DNA of 64,000 nt from assembly GCA_030692355.1 (NCBI GenBank), contig JAUYCF010000094.1, positions 1 through 64,000 of the forward strand, given 5' to 3'. Shown here piece after piece: positions 28,210-37,388 of this stretch. The translations under genes were made by a program, and so were the position numbers. The first letter of the stretch is position 1, and every line of letters begins with the position of its first letter. Source of the DNA: Thiobacillus sp. Lineage in GTDB: Bacteria > Pseudomonadota > Gammaproteobacteria > Burkholderiales > Thiobacillaceae. Below the pieces are notes generated by a model that was given only the letters and a program-made list of their open reading frames with translations, searched no databases and was not told the DNA's origin.

Positions 28210-29211
28210 TCATTTCCATGGCCGATGGTAGGCGCCAAGCGTATGGCTCTGCCCTTCCGACAGCTTGTTGAGTTCGGCCTGCCAGGCGGGTTCCGGCTTG
28301 AAACCGGCGGCGTTTTTCTTCACCGAATCGATGGCTGCGCGCCACACTTTCGTCACCTGCGCGACGTAGGCCGGGCTGCGCTGGCGACCTTCGATCTTGA
28401 TGGCGGCGATGCCGATCTTCAGCATCTCCGGCAAGAGGTCGAGGGTGTTGAGGCTGGTCGGTTCCTCGATGGCGTAATAGGTTTCGCCGCCCACCGCGAA
28501 GCGGCCCTTGCACAGCGTCGGATAGCCGGCCTTTTCGTCCTTGCCGTAACGGTCGAGCAGCACGCCGTTGAGGCGCGACTCCAGACCGGCCGGGGTGTCC
28601 GTCCACTGCACCGCTTTCGGCGGCGAGCACACGCCCGCCGTGTTGGGCGATTCGCCGGTGCAGTACGACGACAGCAGGCAGCGCCCCTCGACCATCACGC
28701 ACAGGCCGCCAAAGCCGAACAGCTCGATCTCGACGTCGGTGTGCTGCACCACGTTTTCCACCTGCGGCAGCGACAGCACGCGCGGCAGCACGGCGCGCTG
28801 GATGCCGAAGTGTTCGCGGTAGAAATTCACCGCCTCGTAGCTGGTGGCCGAGCCCTGCACCGACAGGTGCAGCCTGAGAGCCGGGTGCTGCTTGACCGCG
28901 TAGCGCATCAGGCCGGCGTCGGCGAGGATCACCGCATCCATGCCGAGCTTCGCCGCACGGTCGATCGCGCCGGTCCAGCGGCTCCAGGTATCCGGCTGCG
29001 GATAGGTGTTGAGGGCGAGCAGCACCCGGCGGCCGCGATCGTGCGCGTAGCGCAGCCCTTCGGCGGCCTGCGCCTCGTCGAAGTTGAGGCCGGGAAAGGC
29101 GCGCGCATTGGTGTTGTCGCGAAATCCCATGTAGACCGCGTCGGCGCCATTGTCGATGGCGGCCTTCAGGGACACCAGGCTGCCCGCCGGGCAGATCAGT
29201 TCAAGCGGCAT
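28210..29211 (-). CDS. ubiU: UbiU, O2-independent ubiquinone hydroxylase subunit
   Basis: 333 residues of peptidase U32 family: ELICPAGSLVSLKAAIDNGADAVYMGF at the start, GFGGLCVMVEGRCLLSSYCTGESPNTAGVCSPPK for the cluster-binding cysteines. Pairs with UbiV. Its start overlaps the stop of the radical SAM gene by 11 nt. Confidence 0.93.
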   Translation of the reverse strand: MPLELICPAGSLVSLKAAIDNGADAVYMGFRDNTNARAFPGLNFDEAQAAEGLRYAHDRGRRVLLALNTYPQPDTWSRWTGAIDRAAKLGMDAVILADAGLMRYAVKQHPALRLHLSVQGSATSYEAVNFYREHFGIQRAVLPRVLSLPQVENVVQHTDVEIELFGFGGLCVMVEGRCLLSSYCTGESPNTAGVCSPPKAVQWTDTPAGLESRLNGVLLDRYGKDEKAGYPTLCKGRFAVGGETYYAIEEPTSLNTLDLLPEMLKIGIAAIKIEGRQRSPAYVAQVTKVWRAAIDSVKKNAAGFKPEPAWQAELNKLSEGQSHTLGAYHRPWK

Positions 29212-30151
29212 GACTTTTCTCCTTCCAGATTTGGCCCGCGTGCGAACCCTGGCGGCTGCCGCGCCGTTCCAGTTCGTCGGCGATGCCGTTCAGCACCTCC
29301 CACTTCTTCGCGCACCACGCGGGCGCCAGCAAAATATCGGCCGGGGAGGTGCCGGTGACGCGGTGATACACCACCTCCCACGGCGTGCGCTCGATCAGGT
29401 CGGCGGCGATGCACACGTAATCCGCTTCGGCCAGCGGCGTGTATTCGCCGCGCTTCCATTCGATCGCCAGTTTGGTGTGTTTCACCACGTGCAAGGGATG
29501 CAGCTTGAGGCCGTCGACGCCGACGTCGAGCACGCGGTCGAGGCTGACATGGCTGTGGGAGGCGTCCTCGCCCGGCAGGCCGACGATGAGATGGCAGCAC
29601 ACCGGAATGCCGCGCGCGCGCGCCGCCCGGGTGGCGGTCTGGTATTCGGCGAAGCCGTGGCCGCGGTTCACCCGCACCAGGGTAGCGTCGAAGGACGACT
29701 GCAGGCCGAGCTCCAGCCATACCTCGTGGCCGCGGTCGCGATATTCCGCAAGCAGGTCCAGCACCGGCGGCGGCACGCAGTCGGGCCGCGTGCCGATCGC
29801 CAGCCCGATCACGTCGGGCGCCGCCAGCGCCGTGTCGTACAGCGCGCGCAATTCGTCCACGTGGGCATAGGTGTTGGTGTAGGCCTGGAAATAGGCGATG
29901 AACCGCCGCGCCCCCGTGCCCCGCGCAATGCGGCCGCGGGCGCGGTCGAACTGCGCGGCGAGCGGCGCCGGGTCGAGCGCGCCGGGGGCGAAGGACTTGT
30001 TGTTGCAGAAGGTGCAGCCGCCGATGCCCTTGCTGCCGTCGCGGTTGGGGCAGGTGAAGCCGGCGTCGAGCGCGATCTTGTGCACCCGCTCGCCATGCCG
30101 CTCCAGCATGGCGCTGCCGAAGGTATGGATGCGCTGGGTGAGGCTGCTCAT
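29201..30151 (-). CDS. yhcC: YhcC-type radical SAM protein
   Basis: 316 residues (TIGR01212 family). The radical SAM cysteines are in CPNRDGSKGIGGCTFC, a longer spacing than the usual CxxxCxxC and characteristic of this family; YFQAYTNTYA and ELGLQSSFDATLVRVNRGH follow. The substrate is not established. Overlaps both neighbours by a few nt, so belongs to the same operon as ubiU and ubiV. Confidence 0.88.
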   Translation of the reverse strand: MSSLTQRIHTFGSAMLERHGERVHKIALDAGFTCPNRDGSKGIGGCTFCNNKSFAPGALDPAPLAAQFDRARGRIARGTGARRFIAYFQAYTNTYAHVDELRALYDTALAAPDVIGLAIGTRPDCVPPPVLDLLAEYRDRGHEVWLELGLQSSFDATLVRVNRGHGFAEYQTATRAARARGIPVCCHLIVGLPGEDASHSHVSLDRVLDVGVDGLKLHPLHVVKHTKLAIEWKRGEYTPLAEADYVCIAADLIERTPWEVVYHRVTGTSPADILLAPAWCAKKWEVLNGIADELERRGSRQGSHAGQIWKEKSHAA

Positions 30152-31317
30152 GCCGGGACGCCTCCGAAATCGGGTTTCATACCGGTGAGCAGATAGTCGA
30201 TCAGCTCCTGCACGCTGCGAATCGCGCTGCTGAACGGCAGGCTCTCGCTGCCGCGGAAGAACAGGCCCTTGTTGACCTCGCCCTTGAGCGCGGCGACCAG
30301 CTGCGAGTCGATGCAGAACTGCCCGGCTTTCTTGAGTCCGTCGCGCAGGCCGCATTGGGTCAGGCAGTGCAGGCCGCTGGCGCAGCGGTTCGGGTCGGCC
30401 TTCGCCACGGCCTGCAGCTTCGATTCGCGCTTGAGATAGTTGGCGAGCCACGGGGTCTTCACCGCGCGCGCGGGCAGCCCGGCAACGCTCATGAAGGTGA
30501 CGATGTCCTCGGGTTTCGCATCGAGCAGCACGCGCTTGAAGTTGGGGTGGGCGTCGCCTTCCTCGGTGACGGCAAACGGCGTGCCGACCTGCACCGCGGC
30601 GGCGCCCAGCGCCAGCGCGGCCAGCACTTTTTCGTGGCTGTTGATGCCGCCGCCGACGATGACGGGTATCTGCCCGCGCGCGATGCCCATGTCGTCAAAT
30701 ACCTTGAAAATGCCGGGCAGCACTTCGGCAAGGCCGAAGCGCGCGTTGGCGAGGTCGGCCGGGTTAGGCGCGCCGAGGTGGCCGCCTGCGTACTGCGGAT
30801 GCTCGATCACCATAGCATCCGGCAAGCGTCCCTTGCGCGCCAGCTTCTTCAGCACGATGGCGGCGCCGCGCGCGTCCGACAGGATGGGGATCAGCGCAAC
30901 CTCGGGATAGCCCTCGGTCAGTTCCGCCAGGTCGAGCGGCAACCCCGCCCCCATCACGATGGCCTGCGCGCCCGAGTCGCAGGCCTGCCGCACATAGGCC
31001 GGATGCGCGCCCACCGCTTTCATCACGTTGACCGCCACCAGGCCATGGCCCGCAGCAATGTCGAGCGCAGCCCCGATTTCGCGATCCAGCGCGATGAAAT
31101 TCAGCCGGTTGAGCTCGTCCTTGTCGCGGCAGTGTTTCCCCTGTTCGGTCAGGTCGGCGTGGTGATGCCGCAGGTCGATGCTCGCAATCGTGCCCATCGC
31201 GCCGGCGCGCGCCACCGCACCGGCCAGCCGGTGCGCCGACACGCCCACCCCCATGCCGCCCTGGACGATGGGCAACAGGGCGTGGCCACGAATAGCAAAT
31301 GATCTGGGCGTCGTCAT
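30148..31317 (-). CDS. Nitronate monooxygenase-like FMN protein
   Basis: 389 residues, TIM-barrel NMO/FabK-like: PIVQGGMGVGVSAHRLAGAVARAGAMGTIA, GAQAIVMGAGLPLD, IPVIVGGGINSHEKVLAALALGAAAVQVGTPF (FMN phosphate loop). The C-terminal CASGLHCLTQCGLRDG region adds cysteines. Members oxidise nitronates or act as enoyl reductases; the substrate cannot be told here. First gene of the minus-strand operon, facing ribE. Confidence 0.85.
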   Translation of the reverse strand: MTTPRSFAIRGHALLPIVQGGMGVGVSAHRLAGAVARAGAMGTIASIDLRHHHADLTEQGKHCRDKDELNRLNFIALDREIGAALDIAAGHGLVAVNVMKAVGAHPAYVRQACDSGAQAIVMGAGLPLDLAELTEGYPEVALIPILSDARGAAIVLKKLARKGRLPDAMVIEHPQYAGGHLGAPNPADLANARFGLAEVLPGIFKVFDDMGIARGQIPVIVGGGINSHEKVLAALALGAAAVQVGTPFAVTEEGDAHPNFKRVLLDAKPEDIVTFMSVAGLPARAVKTPWLANYLKRESKLQAVAKADPNRCASGLHCLTQCGLRDGLKKAGQFCIDSQLVAALKGEVNKGLFFRGSESLPFSSAIRSVQELIDYLLTGMKPDFGGVPA

Positions 31318-31472
31318 GCCGATCCTGCAGTCCTTGAAAAGCGGCCATTATAGCAACTTGAAGACCCGCTTATCCCGTATGGCCATCCGTCCGTGCCTGC
31401 CTGACGTGCGCCGGGGGTACGGGATTATTGATGCTTTAGCGTCTTGCAACCACGGCCCGCCTCTTGCAGGTA

Positions 31473-31501
31473 TTCACCCGCCCAGCCTAAACGCCTACAA
31501 T
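31473..31501 (+). promoter_or_regulatory. Candidate sigma-70 promoter of rib operon
   Basis: TTCACC, 17 bp, TACAAT, about 30 bp before the ribE start. The -10 is good, the -35 weak. No FMN riboswitch pattern was found in this leader. Confidence 0.4.
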
Positions 31502-31532
31502 GCCGGGTCTTACTCGCTGGCCTCTTACCCGC

Positions 31533-32138
31533 ATGTTCACCGGCATCATTCAATCCATCGGCCGCATCCACGAATTTGAAGCCCGCGGCGGCGACGCACG
31601 CATGGTCATCACGGGCGGCGGGCTGGACTTTTCTGACGTCAGCCTGGGCGACAGCATCGCGGTCGACGGCGTCTGCCTGACCGCGGTGGCGCTGGCGCCC
31701 GACAGTTTTACTGTCGACGTCTCCGCAGAAACCCTGCGCGTCACCGCGGGCTTCGTCCCGGGCGCCGAGGTCAACCTGGAAAAGGCGCTGCGCCTGGCCG
31801 ACCGTCTCGGCGGCCATCTGGTCTCCGGGCATGTCGACGGCGTCGGCACCGTGCACCGATTCGCCCCGGTGGGCGAATCGCACCTGCTGGAAATCGACGC
31901 CCCCGCCGAACTCGCGCGCTACATCATCCGCAAGGGCTCGATCACGGTGAACGGCGTGTCGTTGACGGTCAATGCGGTCGATGGCGCACGTTTCGCGCTC
32001 AACCTGATCCCGCACACGCTGGAAATGACCATGCTCAAGCACCTAAAGGCAGGTAGCCGCGTCAACCTGGAAGTCGACATGATCGCGCGCTATGTCGAGC
32101 GCCTGGCCCAATTTACGAACACAACGGACAAAGACTGA
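31533..32138 (+). CDS. ribE: Riboflavin synthase alpha chain
   Basis: 201 residues with the duplicated lumazine-binding domain: MFTGIIQSIGRI start, GDSIAVDGVCLTAV in the first repeat and GSITVNGVSLTVN in the second, plus GGHLVSGHVDGVG. Converts two lumazines into riboflavin. The ATG 31533 was chosen since family members begin with MFTG. Stop and next start overlap (TGATG). Confidence 0.95.
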   Translation: MFTGIIQSIGRIHEFEARGGDARMVITGGGLDFSDVSLGDSIAVDGVCLTAVALAPDSFTVDVSAETLRVTAGFVPGAEVNLEKALRLADRLGGHLVSGHVDGVGTVHRFAPVGESHLLEIDAPAELARYIIRKGSITVNGVSLTVNAVDGARFALNLIPHTLEMTMLKHLKAGSRVNLEVDMIARYVERLAQFTNTTDKD

Positions 32139-33223
32139 TGAGCCTCGCCTCCACCCTGGAAATTATCGAAGAACTCAAGGCCGGCCGCATGGTCGTACTG
32201 GTCGACGAGGAAGACCGCGAAAACGAGGGCGATCTGGTGATGGCCGCCGAGCATGTCACCCCCGACGCGATCAACTTCATGGCCAAATACGGGCGCGGCC
32301 TGATCTGCCTGACGCTGACCGACGACCGCTGCCGCCAGCTCGGCCTCAAGCAGATGGTCTCCGACAACCAGACGCCGCACGGCACCGCGTTCACCATCTC
32401 GATCGAGGCCGCCGAGGGCGTGACCACCGGCATTTCGGCAGGCGACCGCGCGGTCACCATCCTGGCCGCTGCAAAAAAGGACGCCAAGGCCACCGACATC
32501 ATCCAGCCCGGCCACATCTTCCCGCTGCGCGCACAGCCCGGCGGCGTGCTGGTGCGCGCCGGGCACACCGAAGCCGGCTGCGACCTCGCGGGGCTCGCCG
32601 GGCTCGTGCCGGCCTCGGTGATCTGCGAAATCCTCAAGGACGACGGCACCATGGCACGGCTACCCGACCTGGTGCCGTTCGCGCAGGAGCACGGCCTGAA
32701 GATCGGCGCCATCGCCGACCTCATCCATTACCGCAACCAGACCGAGAGTCTGGTCGAGCGCGCCGCCGACCGCCTGATCCAGACGGTGTACGGCGTCTTC
32801 CGCCTGATCGCCTACCGCGACAAATGCGCCGGCGAAACCCACCTCGCGCTGGTCAAGGGCGAGATTCACGCCGACGAGGAAACCCTGGTGCGCGTGCACG
32901 AGCCGCTTTCGGTGATGGATTTTCTCGACGTCACCGGCAGCGGCCACTCATGGCCGATCATGGGCGCGATGGAGCGCATCGCCGAATCGCAGTCGGGCGT
33001 CATCGTGCTGCTGCATCGCCCCGAGACCGCCGCCGCGCTGCTCGAACGCATCAACCCGGCCCCCGTTGCAAGCCGCAAGTACGACCTGCGCGACTACGGC
33101 ATCGGCGCGCAGATCCTGCGCGACCTCGGCGTCGGCAAAATGAAGCTGCTGGCCAGCCCGCGCAAAATGCCGGCAATGGACGGTTTCGGACTGGAAGTCA
33201 CCGGCTATTCTGAAAAAGCCTAA
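32138..33223 (+). CDS. ribB: DHBP synthase with degenerate GCH II domain (RibBX type)
   Basis: 361 residues. The N-terminal half is a full 3,4-dihydroxy-2-butanone 4-phosphate synthase (VDEEDRENEGDLV, QMVSDNQTPHGTAFT, RAGHTEAGCDL). The C-terminal half aligns to GTP cyclohydrolase II (ETHLALVKGEI, YGIGAQILRDLGVGKMKLL) but lacks the zinc-binding C-x10-C-x-C stretch and the QEGRG loop. GTP cyclohydrolase activity should be absent; this is the hybrid called RibBX, and a separate ribA must exist elsewhere. Confidence 0.92.
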   Translation: MSLASTLEIIEELKAGRMVVLVDEEDRENEGDLVMAAEHVTPDAINFMAKYGRGLICLTLTDDRCRQLGLKQMVSDNQTPHGTAFTISIEAAEGVTTGISAGDRAVTILAAAKKDAKATDIIQPGHIFPLRAQPGGVLVRAGHTEAGCDLAGLAGLVPASVICEILKDDGTMARLPDLVPFAQEHGLKIGAIADLIHYRNQTESLVERAADRLIQTVYGVFRLIAYRDKCAGETHLALVKGEIHADEETLVRVHEPLSVMDFLDVTGSGHSWPIMGAMERIAESQSGVIVLLHRPETAAALLERINPAPVASRKYDLRDYGIGAQILRDLGVGKMKLLASPRKMPAMDGFGLEVTGYSEKA

Positions 33224-33244
33224 CCATTTAGCGAAGGAAGCACC

Positions 33245-33712
33245 ATGGGAACCACCAGCGAGATTTCCGAACTCGACCCGATCTACCAGGGCAAGGGCCT
33301 CAAAATCGGCATCGTCATGAGCCGCTTCAACAAGGACATCTGCGAGGGCTTGCTGTCGGCCTGCGAACTCGAACTGGCCAAGCTCGGCGTCGCCACCGAA
33401 GACGTGCTGCTGGTCGACGTGCCAGGCGCGCTGGAGCACCCGCTGGCGCTGCAGAAAATGGCGCAATCCGAAAAATTCGACGCCCTGGTCGCCATCGGCG
33501 CAGTGGTGCGCGGCGACACCTACCACTTCGAGATCGTGTCGAACGAATCCGCGCGCGGCATTCTCGACGTTCAGCTGGAGACCGGCGTGCCGATCGCCAA
33601 CGCCATCCTGACCGTCGACACCGAGGAGCAGGCGCACTTCCGCATGGCCGAGAAGGGCCGCGACGCCGCCCGTGTGGCGATCGAGATGGCCAACCTGCTG
33701 AAACGACTCTGA
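33245..33712 (+). CDS. ribH: Lumazine synthase
   Basis: 155 residues: [61 protein letters not shown] with the catalytic histidine, then [20 protein letters not shown]. Forms 6,7-dimethyl-8-ribityllumazine. Follows ribB and precedes nusB by 1 nt. Confidence 0.95.
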   Translation: MGTTSEISELDPIYQGKGLKIGIVMSRFNKDICEGLLSACELELAKLGVATEDVLLVDVPGALEHPLALQKMAQSEKFDALVAIGAVVRGDTYHFEIVSNESARGILDVQLETGVPIANAILTVDTEEQAHFRMAEKGRDAARVAIEMANLLKRL

Positions 33713-33713
33713 G

Positions 33714-34151
33714 ATGGCCGGCTCCCGCAAAATCGCCCGCGAATTCACCCTGCAGGGCGTATACGCCTGGCTGGTCGGCGGCGCCGATGTCACGCTGATC
33801 ATCGCCAACCTGAAGGACGACGAGCAGTTCAAGCGCGCCGACGAAACCTATTTCCGCACCCTGATCCACGGCGTGATCAAGGAAGAAGACATGCTGGGCG
33901 CGCGCGTCGGTCCCCTGCTCGACCGGCCGCTCGCCGAACTCTCCCCCATCGAGCGCGGCATCCTGCTGATCGGCGCCTATGAACTGCTGCACTGCCCCGA
34001 CGTGCCGTGGCGCGTCGCCATCAACGAAGGCGTCGAACTCGCCAAGAAATTCGGCGGCACCGACGGCCACAAATACATCAACGGCGTGCTCGACAAACTG
34101 GCGCAGGACGTGCGCGCGGTGGAGATCGGGCAGGCTAAAGGCAGGAGCTAG
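33714..34151 (+). CDS. nusB: Transcription antitermination factor NusB
   Basis: 145 residues: [75 protein letters not shown]. Binds boxA RNA with NusE for rRNA antitermination. Ribosomal and rib genes are often joined to nusB, as here. Confidence 0.95.
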   Translation: MAGSRKIAREFTLQGVYAWLVGGADVTLIIANLKDDEQFKRADETYFRTLIHGVIKEEDMLGARVGPLLDRPLAELSPIERGILLIGAYELLHCPDVPWRVAINEGVELAKKFGGTDGHKYINGVLDKLAQDVRAVEIGQAKGRS

Positions 34152-34250
34152 GAGCTAGGAGTTAGGATTTAGGAACTAGGGACGGTGCGGCTCTGCCGCG
34201 CCACATCCCCTAGCCCCTAAATCCTAGATCCTGGTCCCTGACCCCTAACC
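34150..34250. repeat. G/C-rich inverted repeat between nusB and thiL
   Basis: TAGGATTTAGG-type words on the left (about 34160-34180) are mirrored by CCCTAAATCCTAGATCC on the right (34214-34231), with a small GCGGC...GCCGC hairpin near 34188-34202. Related short words recur at 17170, 36160 and 52405. Function unknown; may act as a stem-loop in the mRNA. Confidence 0.5.
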
Positions 34251-35204
34251 ATGGAATTCGACCTCATCGCCCGCCACTTCACCCGCGCCACGCCCGGCGC
34301 GGTGCTGGGCGTGGGCGACGACTGCGCGCTCTTGGCGCCGACGCCGGGGATGCAGCTGGCGGTGTCGTCCGACATGCTGCTCGAAGGCCGCCATTTCTCG
34401 CCGCAGGACAGCCCCGCCGGTATCGGCCACAAGTCGCTGGCGGTGAACCTGTCCGACCTTGCCGCGATGGGTGCGACGCCGCGCTGGGCGACGCTTTCCA
34501 TCGCGCTGCCGGAAGCAGACGATGCCTGGCTCACCGCGTTTGCGCGCGGCTTTTTCCGCATGGCGGACCTGCACGGCATCGAGCTGGTCGGCGGCGACAC
34601 CACGCGCGGCGCGCTCACGATCAGCATCACGGTGATCGGCGAGGTGCCGCCGGACCAGGCGCTGCGGCGCGACGGCGCGCAGCCCGGCGACGACGTCTGG
34701 GTCTCCGGCACGATCGGCTCGGCGGCGCTGGCGCTGGCCTACCGCCAGGGCCGTCTGTTCATGGAGCAGGTCGACGCCGCCCGCGTGCTGCCCGCGCTCT
34801 ACCTGCCGACCCCGCGGGTAGAACTCGGCATCACGCTGCGCGGCGTCGCGTCGAGCGCGATCGACATTTCGGACGGTCTCCTGGCCGACCTCGGCCACAT
34901 TCTGGAGCGTTCGCAGGTCGGCGCCACGCTCGAATTCGCCGCCCTGCCGACGCTGCCGGCGGCGCAGGCCTATCTGCATGAAAAAGTGGCGCGCGACTGC
35001 GTGCTGGCGGGCGGTGACGACTACGAGCTTTGCTTCACCGCGCCCGCCGAGCAACGCGACGCGGTGGCAGCCGCCGCGCAATCCGCGGGCGTCGCGGTCA
35101 CGCGTATCGGCCGCATCACCGCCGAGCCCGGGCTTTCCGTCATCGACGCCGACGGCCAGCGGCTGCCATTCGACAAGGCCGGCTATGACCACTTTGCGGC
35201 CTGA
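34251..35204 (+). CDS. thiL: Thiamine-monophosphate kinase
   Basis: 317 residues: EFDLIARHF start, VGDDCALLAP, SSDMLLEGRHF, GHKSLAVNLSDLAAMGA and SAIDISDGLLADLGHIL are the AIR-synthase-fold ATP and Mg binding motifs of ThiL. Makes thiamine diphosphate from TMP. Overlaps pgpA by 20 nt. Confidence 0.95.
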   Translation: MEFDLIARHFTRATPGAVLGVGDDCALLAPTPGMQLAVSSDMLLEGRHFSPQDSPAGIGHKSLAVNLSDLAAMGATPRWATLSIALPEADDAWLTAFARGFFRMADLHGIELVGGDTTRGALTISITVIGEVPPDQALRRDGAQPGDDVWVSGTIGSAALALAYRQGRLFMEQVDAARVLPALYLPTPRVELGITLRGVASSAIDISDGLLADLGHILERSQVGATLEFAALPTLPAAQAYLHEKVARDCVLAGGDDYELCFTAPAEQRDAVAAAAQSAGVAVTRIGRITAEPGLSVIDADGQRLPFDKAGYDHFAA

Positions 35205-35673
35205 TTTCAAGTTCCTGTTGGCGCATCCCGCGCACCTGATCGCCTTCGGCTTCGGCAGCGGGCTCGCGCCGAAGGCGCCCGGCACCGTCGGCACCCTGCT
35301 CGGGCTGCCGCTGTACTGGCTGATCGTCGCCGTCGCGCCCGACCTGCCGAACCAGATCATTCTGCTGATTGCCGCCTTCCTGCTCGGCGTCTGGGCCTGC
35401 GGGCGCACCGGCCGCGCCCTGGGCGCCGCCGACCACGGCGGCATGGTGTGGGACGAAATCGTCGCCTTCGCGCTGGTGTTGCTGTTCACCCCGGCCGGCT
35501 GGCTTTGGATGGCGCTGGCATTTGCGCTATTCCGCCTGTTCGATATCCTGAAGCCATGGCCAATCCGGCTTGCCGACACGCGCCTGAAAAACGGCTTCGG
35601 CGTCATGTTCGACGATCTTCTGGCGGCGCTCTACGCAATCGCCATCATCAAGGGACTGCAATGGCTCGTGTAA
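35185..35673 (+). CDS. pgpA: Phosphatidylglycerophosphatase A
   Basis: 162 residues, membrane protein: GFGSGLAPKAPGTVGTLLGLPLYW and DHGGMVWDEIVAF are PgpA signatures, then FRLFDILKPWPIRLADTRLKNGFGVMFDDLLAALYA. Makes phosphatidylglycerol. The ATG at 35185 lies inside thiL; the longer frame upstream is a shadow. Confidence 0.92.
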   Translation: MTTLRPDFKFLLAHPAHLIAFGFGSGLAPKAPGTVGTLLGLPLYWLIVAVAPDLPNQIILLIAAFLLGVWACGRTGRALGAADHGGMVWDEIVAFALVLLFTPAGWLWMALAFALFRLFDILKPWPIRLADTRLKNGFGVMFDDLLAALYAIAIIKGLQWLV

Positions 35674-36158
35674 GCGATGAAGAACTGCACCAGCTCGCCG
35701 CCGAACTCGGCGACAAGCTCATCGCGCGGGGCTGGATGCTGGCCACCGCCGAATCCTGCACCGGCGGCTGGGTCGGGCAACTGCTCACCTCGCTGCCCGG
35801 CAGTTCGCAGTGGTACGAGCGCGGCTTCATCACCTACGCCAACGCCGCCAAGATCGAGATGCTCGGCGTGCCCGCCGAAGTCATCGACGAACACGGTGCC
35901 GTCTCCGAGGAAACCGCCTGCGCGATGGCAGCCGGCGCCCTGGCCCACAGCCACGCCCAGGCCACACTCGCCATTTCCGGCATCGCCGGCCCCGGCGGCG
36001 GCACCCCGCAAAAACCCGTCGGCCTGGTCTGCTACGGCTGGGCGCTGGCCGACGGCACGCTCATGTCGTCCATCTGCCGCCTCGACGGCGACCGTGAGGA
36101 AATCCGCTCGCGCGCCGTGGCCGCGGCGCTGCGCGGGCTGATCGAGCTGCTCGGCTAA
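35661..36158 (+). CDS. pncC: NMN amidohydrolase, CinA C-terminal family
   Basis: 165 residues: MLATAESCTGGWVGQLLTSLPGSSQWYERGFITYANAAKIEMLGV, ISGIAGPGGGTPQKPVGLV. This stand-alone CinA C-domain recycles nicotinamide mononucleotide to NaMN. Overlaps the pgpA end. Confidence 0.92.
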   Translation: MARVSDEELHQLAAELGDKLIARGWMLATAESCTGGWVGQLLTSLPGSSQWYERGFITYANAAKIEMLGVPAEVIDEHGAVSEETACAMAAGALAHSHAQATLAISGIAGPGGGTPQKPVGLVCYGWALADGTLMSSICRLDGDREEIRSRAVAAALRGLIELLG

Positions 36159-36261
36159 GGGGCAGGGGGCAGGGGTCAGAGAAAGAATAGGTTGATTGCC
36201 GGAGTTTAAATAACGCGGCAAAGCCGCTCCCCTGACCCCTGAATCCCGAATCCCTAAAAAG

Positions 36262-36352
36262 CGGTCATTGCGAGCGCAGCGAAGCAATCCAGCGTATTGA
36301 TTAAGCGGGCATTTCTGGATTGCCGCGTCGCTGCGCTCCTCGCAATGACAAA
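36262..36352. repeat. TCATTGCGAGC dispersed inverted repeat
   Basis: GTCATTGCGAGCGCAGCG...GCAATCCAG is answered by CTGGATTGCCGCGTCGCTGCGCTCCTCGCAATGAC, giving a large imperfect hairpin. Single or partial copies occur near 26729-26737, 52682-52714 and 61990-62100. A common REP-like family in beta- and other proteobacteria. Confidence 0.75.
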
Positions 36353-36367
36353 TTAATCAGTGGTTCC

Positions 36368-37258
36368 CTAATAAAACGCCCACGCCGCGAACGGCTCGAT
36401 CTCGTCCCGGTTCAGCAGCATCAGCTGGTAGGCGTTCGGATTCAGCGTATGGTCCGGCGTGGTGTCGACGCTCAGGCGCTGCAACACATAGCCGAGCAGG
36501 GCGCGCCGCACGTTCACCTCGATGTCCTCTCCATTCGCGCCGTAATCCAGCAGCAGGCTCTCGCGCCTCGCCGCATCGAGGCCGGCATGGGGCGCGAGAC
36601 GCACGCTAACCGTTTCTTCCCAGTCATCGTCGTATTGCGCGCCCGATTCAGCCGGAATATTCAGACATTCCGCCTCGACAATCCGCGACAGCACGAAGTC
36701 CCTGAAATCGCAGGTGTCCTCGCTATACGCCCGCACGTGCCAGCGCAGCCCGGTGTTGACCAGGGTATGCGGTTCCAGCACGCGCGCGGCGCCGCTCTCG
36801 CGCCGGGACAGGGAGCGATAGCCGACGCGCAGTTTGCGCCGGCCGTGAATGGCGCGGGTGATCTGCGCCAGGGTCTGCTGGCTGGGCAGGCGGGCCGGCA
36901 GCGGCAGCGACGCGGTCGGCAGGCCATAGATCAGCTCGCTCCCGTACGGCCCGTTCGCCACCGCCAGGTTGGCCGCGATGATCGGCAGCACCGCAGCGGG
37001 CGCGAGATCGGCAAAGACGGCGCTGAAGCCCTCGCCCGGCACGAAGCCGAACACGCTGTGGTTGTAGACGAGGTTGCCGGGCGCCAGATCGCCATAGAGC
37101 TTGAGATCCTTGGTCGCAGCCGGGTCGGACAGGCCAAAGGCGCGGGCGACGTCGCTGCGGGTGACCACCCCGGTGTACCAGGCCATGACCTCGATGTATT
37201 GCAGCCGCTGGCGTGTCGCCCACTTCACGTCCAGGCGCATTTTTTCTTTTGAAAACAT
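36368..37258 (-). CDS. WYL-domain transcription regulator (BrxR/CapW-like)
   Basis: 296 residues. N-terminal winged helix (WATRQRLQYIEVMAWYTGVVTRSDVARAFGLSDPAATKDLKLY), a middle linker, a WYL domain (RRKLRVGYRSLSRRESGAARVLEPHTLVNTGLRWHVRAYSEDTCDFRDFVLSRI) and a C-terminal extension. Length and layout match regulators such as BrxR and CapW that often control defence genes, though none lies adjacent here. The ATG 37258 avoids reading through the upstream palindrome. Confidence 0.8.
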   Translation of the reverse strand: MFSKEKMRLDVKWATRQRLQYIEVMAWYTGVVTRSDVARAFGLSDPAATKDLKLYGDLAPGNLVYNHSVFGFVPGEGFSAVFADLAPAAVLPIIAANLAVANGPYGSELIYGLPTASLPLPARLPSQQTLAQITRAIHGRRKLRVGYRSLSRRESGAARVLEPHTLVNTGLRWHVRAYSEDTCDFRDFVLSRIVEAECLNIPAESGAQYDDDWEETVSVRLAPHAGLDAARRESLLLDYGANGEDIEVNVRRALLGYVLQRLSVDTTPDHTLNPNAYQLMLLNRDEIEPFAAWAFY

Positions 37259-37332
37259 ATTCTTCGCTCCGGGCTGGCCGTTGTTGCGAAAATTATAGGG
37301 GCGAGTCGGGCCAGATACAAACAATTACGTCA

Positions 37333-37345
37333 TACATTTTATGTA
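37333..37345. promoter_or_regulatory. Palindrome between WYL gene and recA
   Basis: TACATTTTATGTA, perfect 5-3-5 palindrome 75 bp from the WYL gene start and just upstream of the recA -35. Could be the operator of the WYL regulator. Confidence 0.45.
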
Positions 37346-37359
37346 GGTGATATTTTTTA

Positions 37360-37388
37360 TTGACACAAGCGAATATACATCCTACAGT
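37360..37388 (+). promoter_or_regulatory. recA promoter
   Basis: TTGACA, 17-bp spacer, TACAGT, 32 bp before recA. A strong sigma-70 match. No full CTGT-N8-ACAG LexA box is present. Confidence 0.7.

Noticed and set aside
31340-31532. Possible FMN riboswitch before ribE
   Set aside because: No RFN-element core sequences or arrangement of stems could be recognised in the leader.
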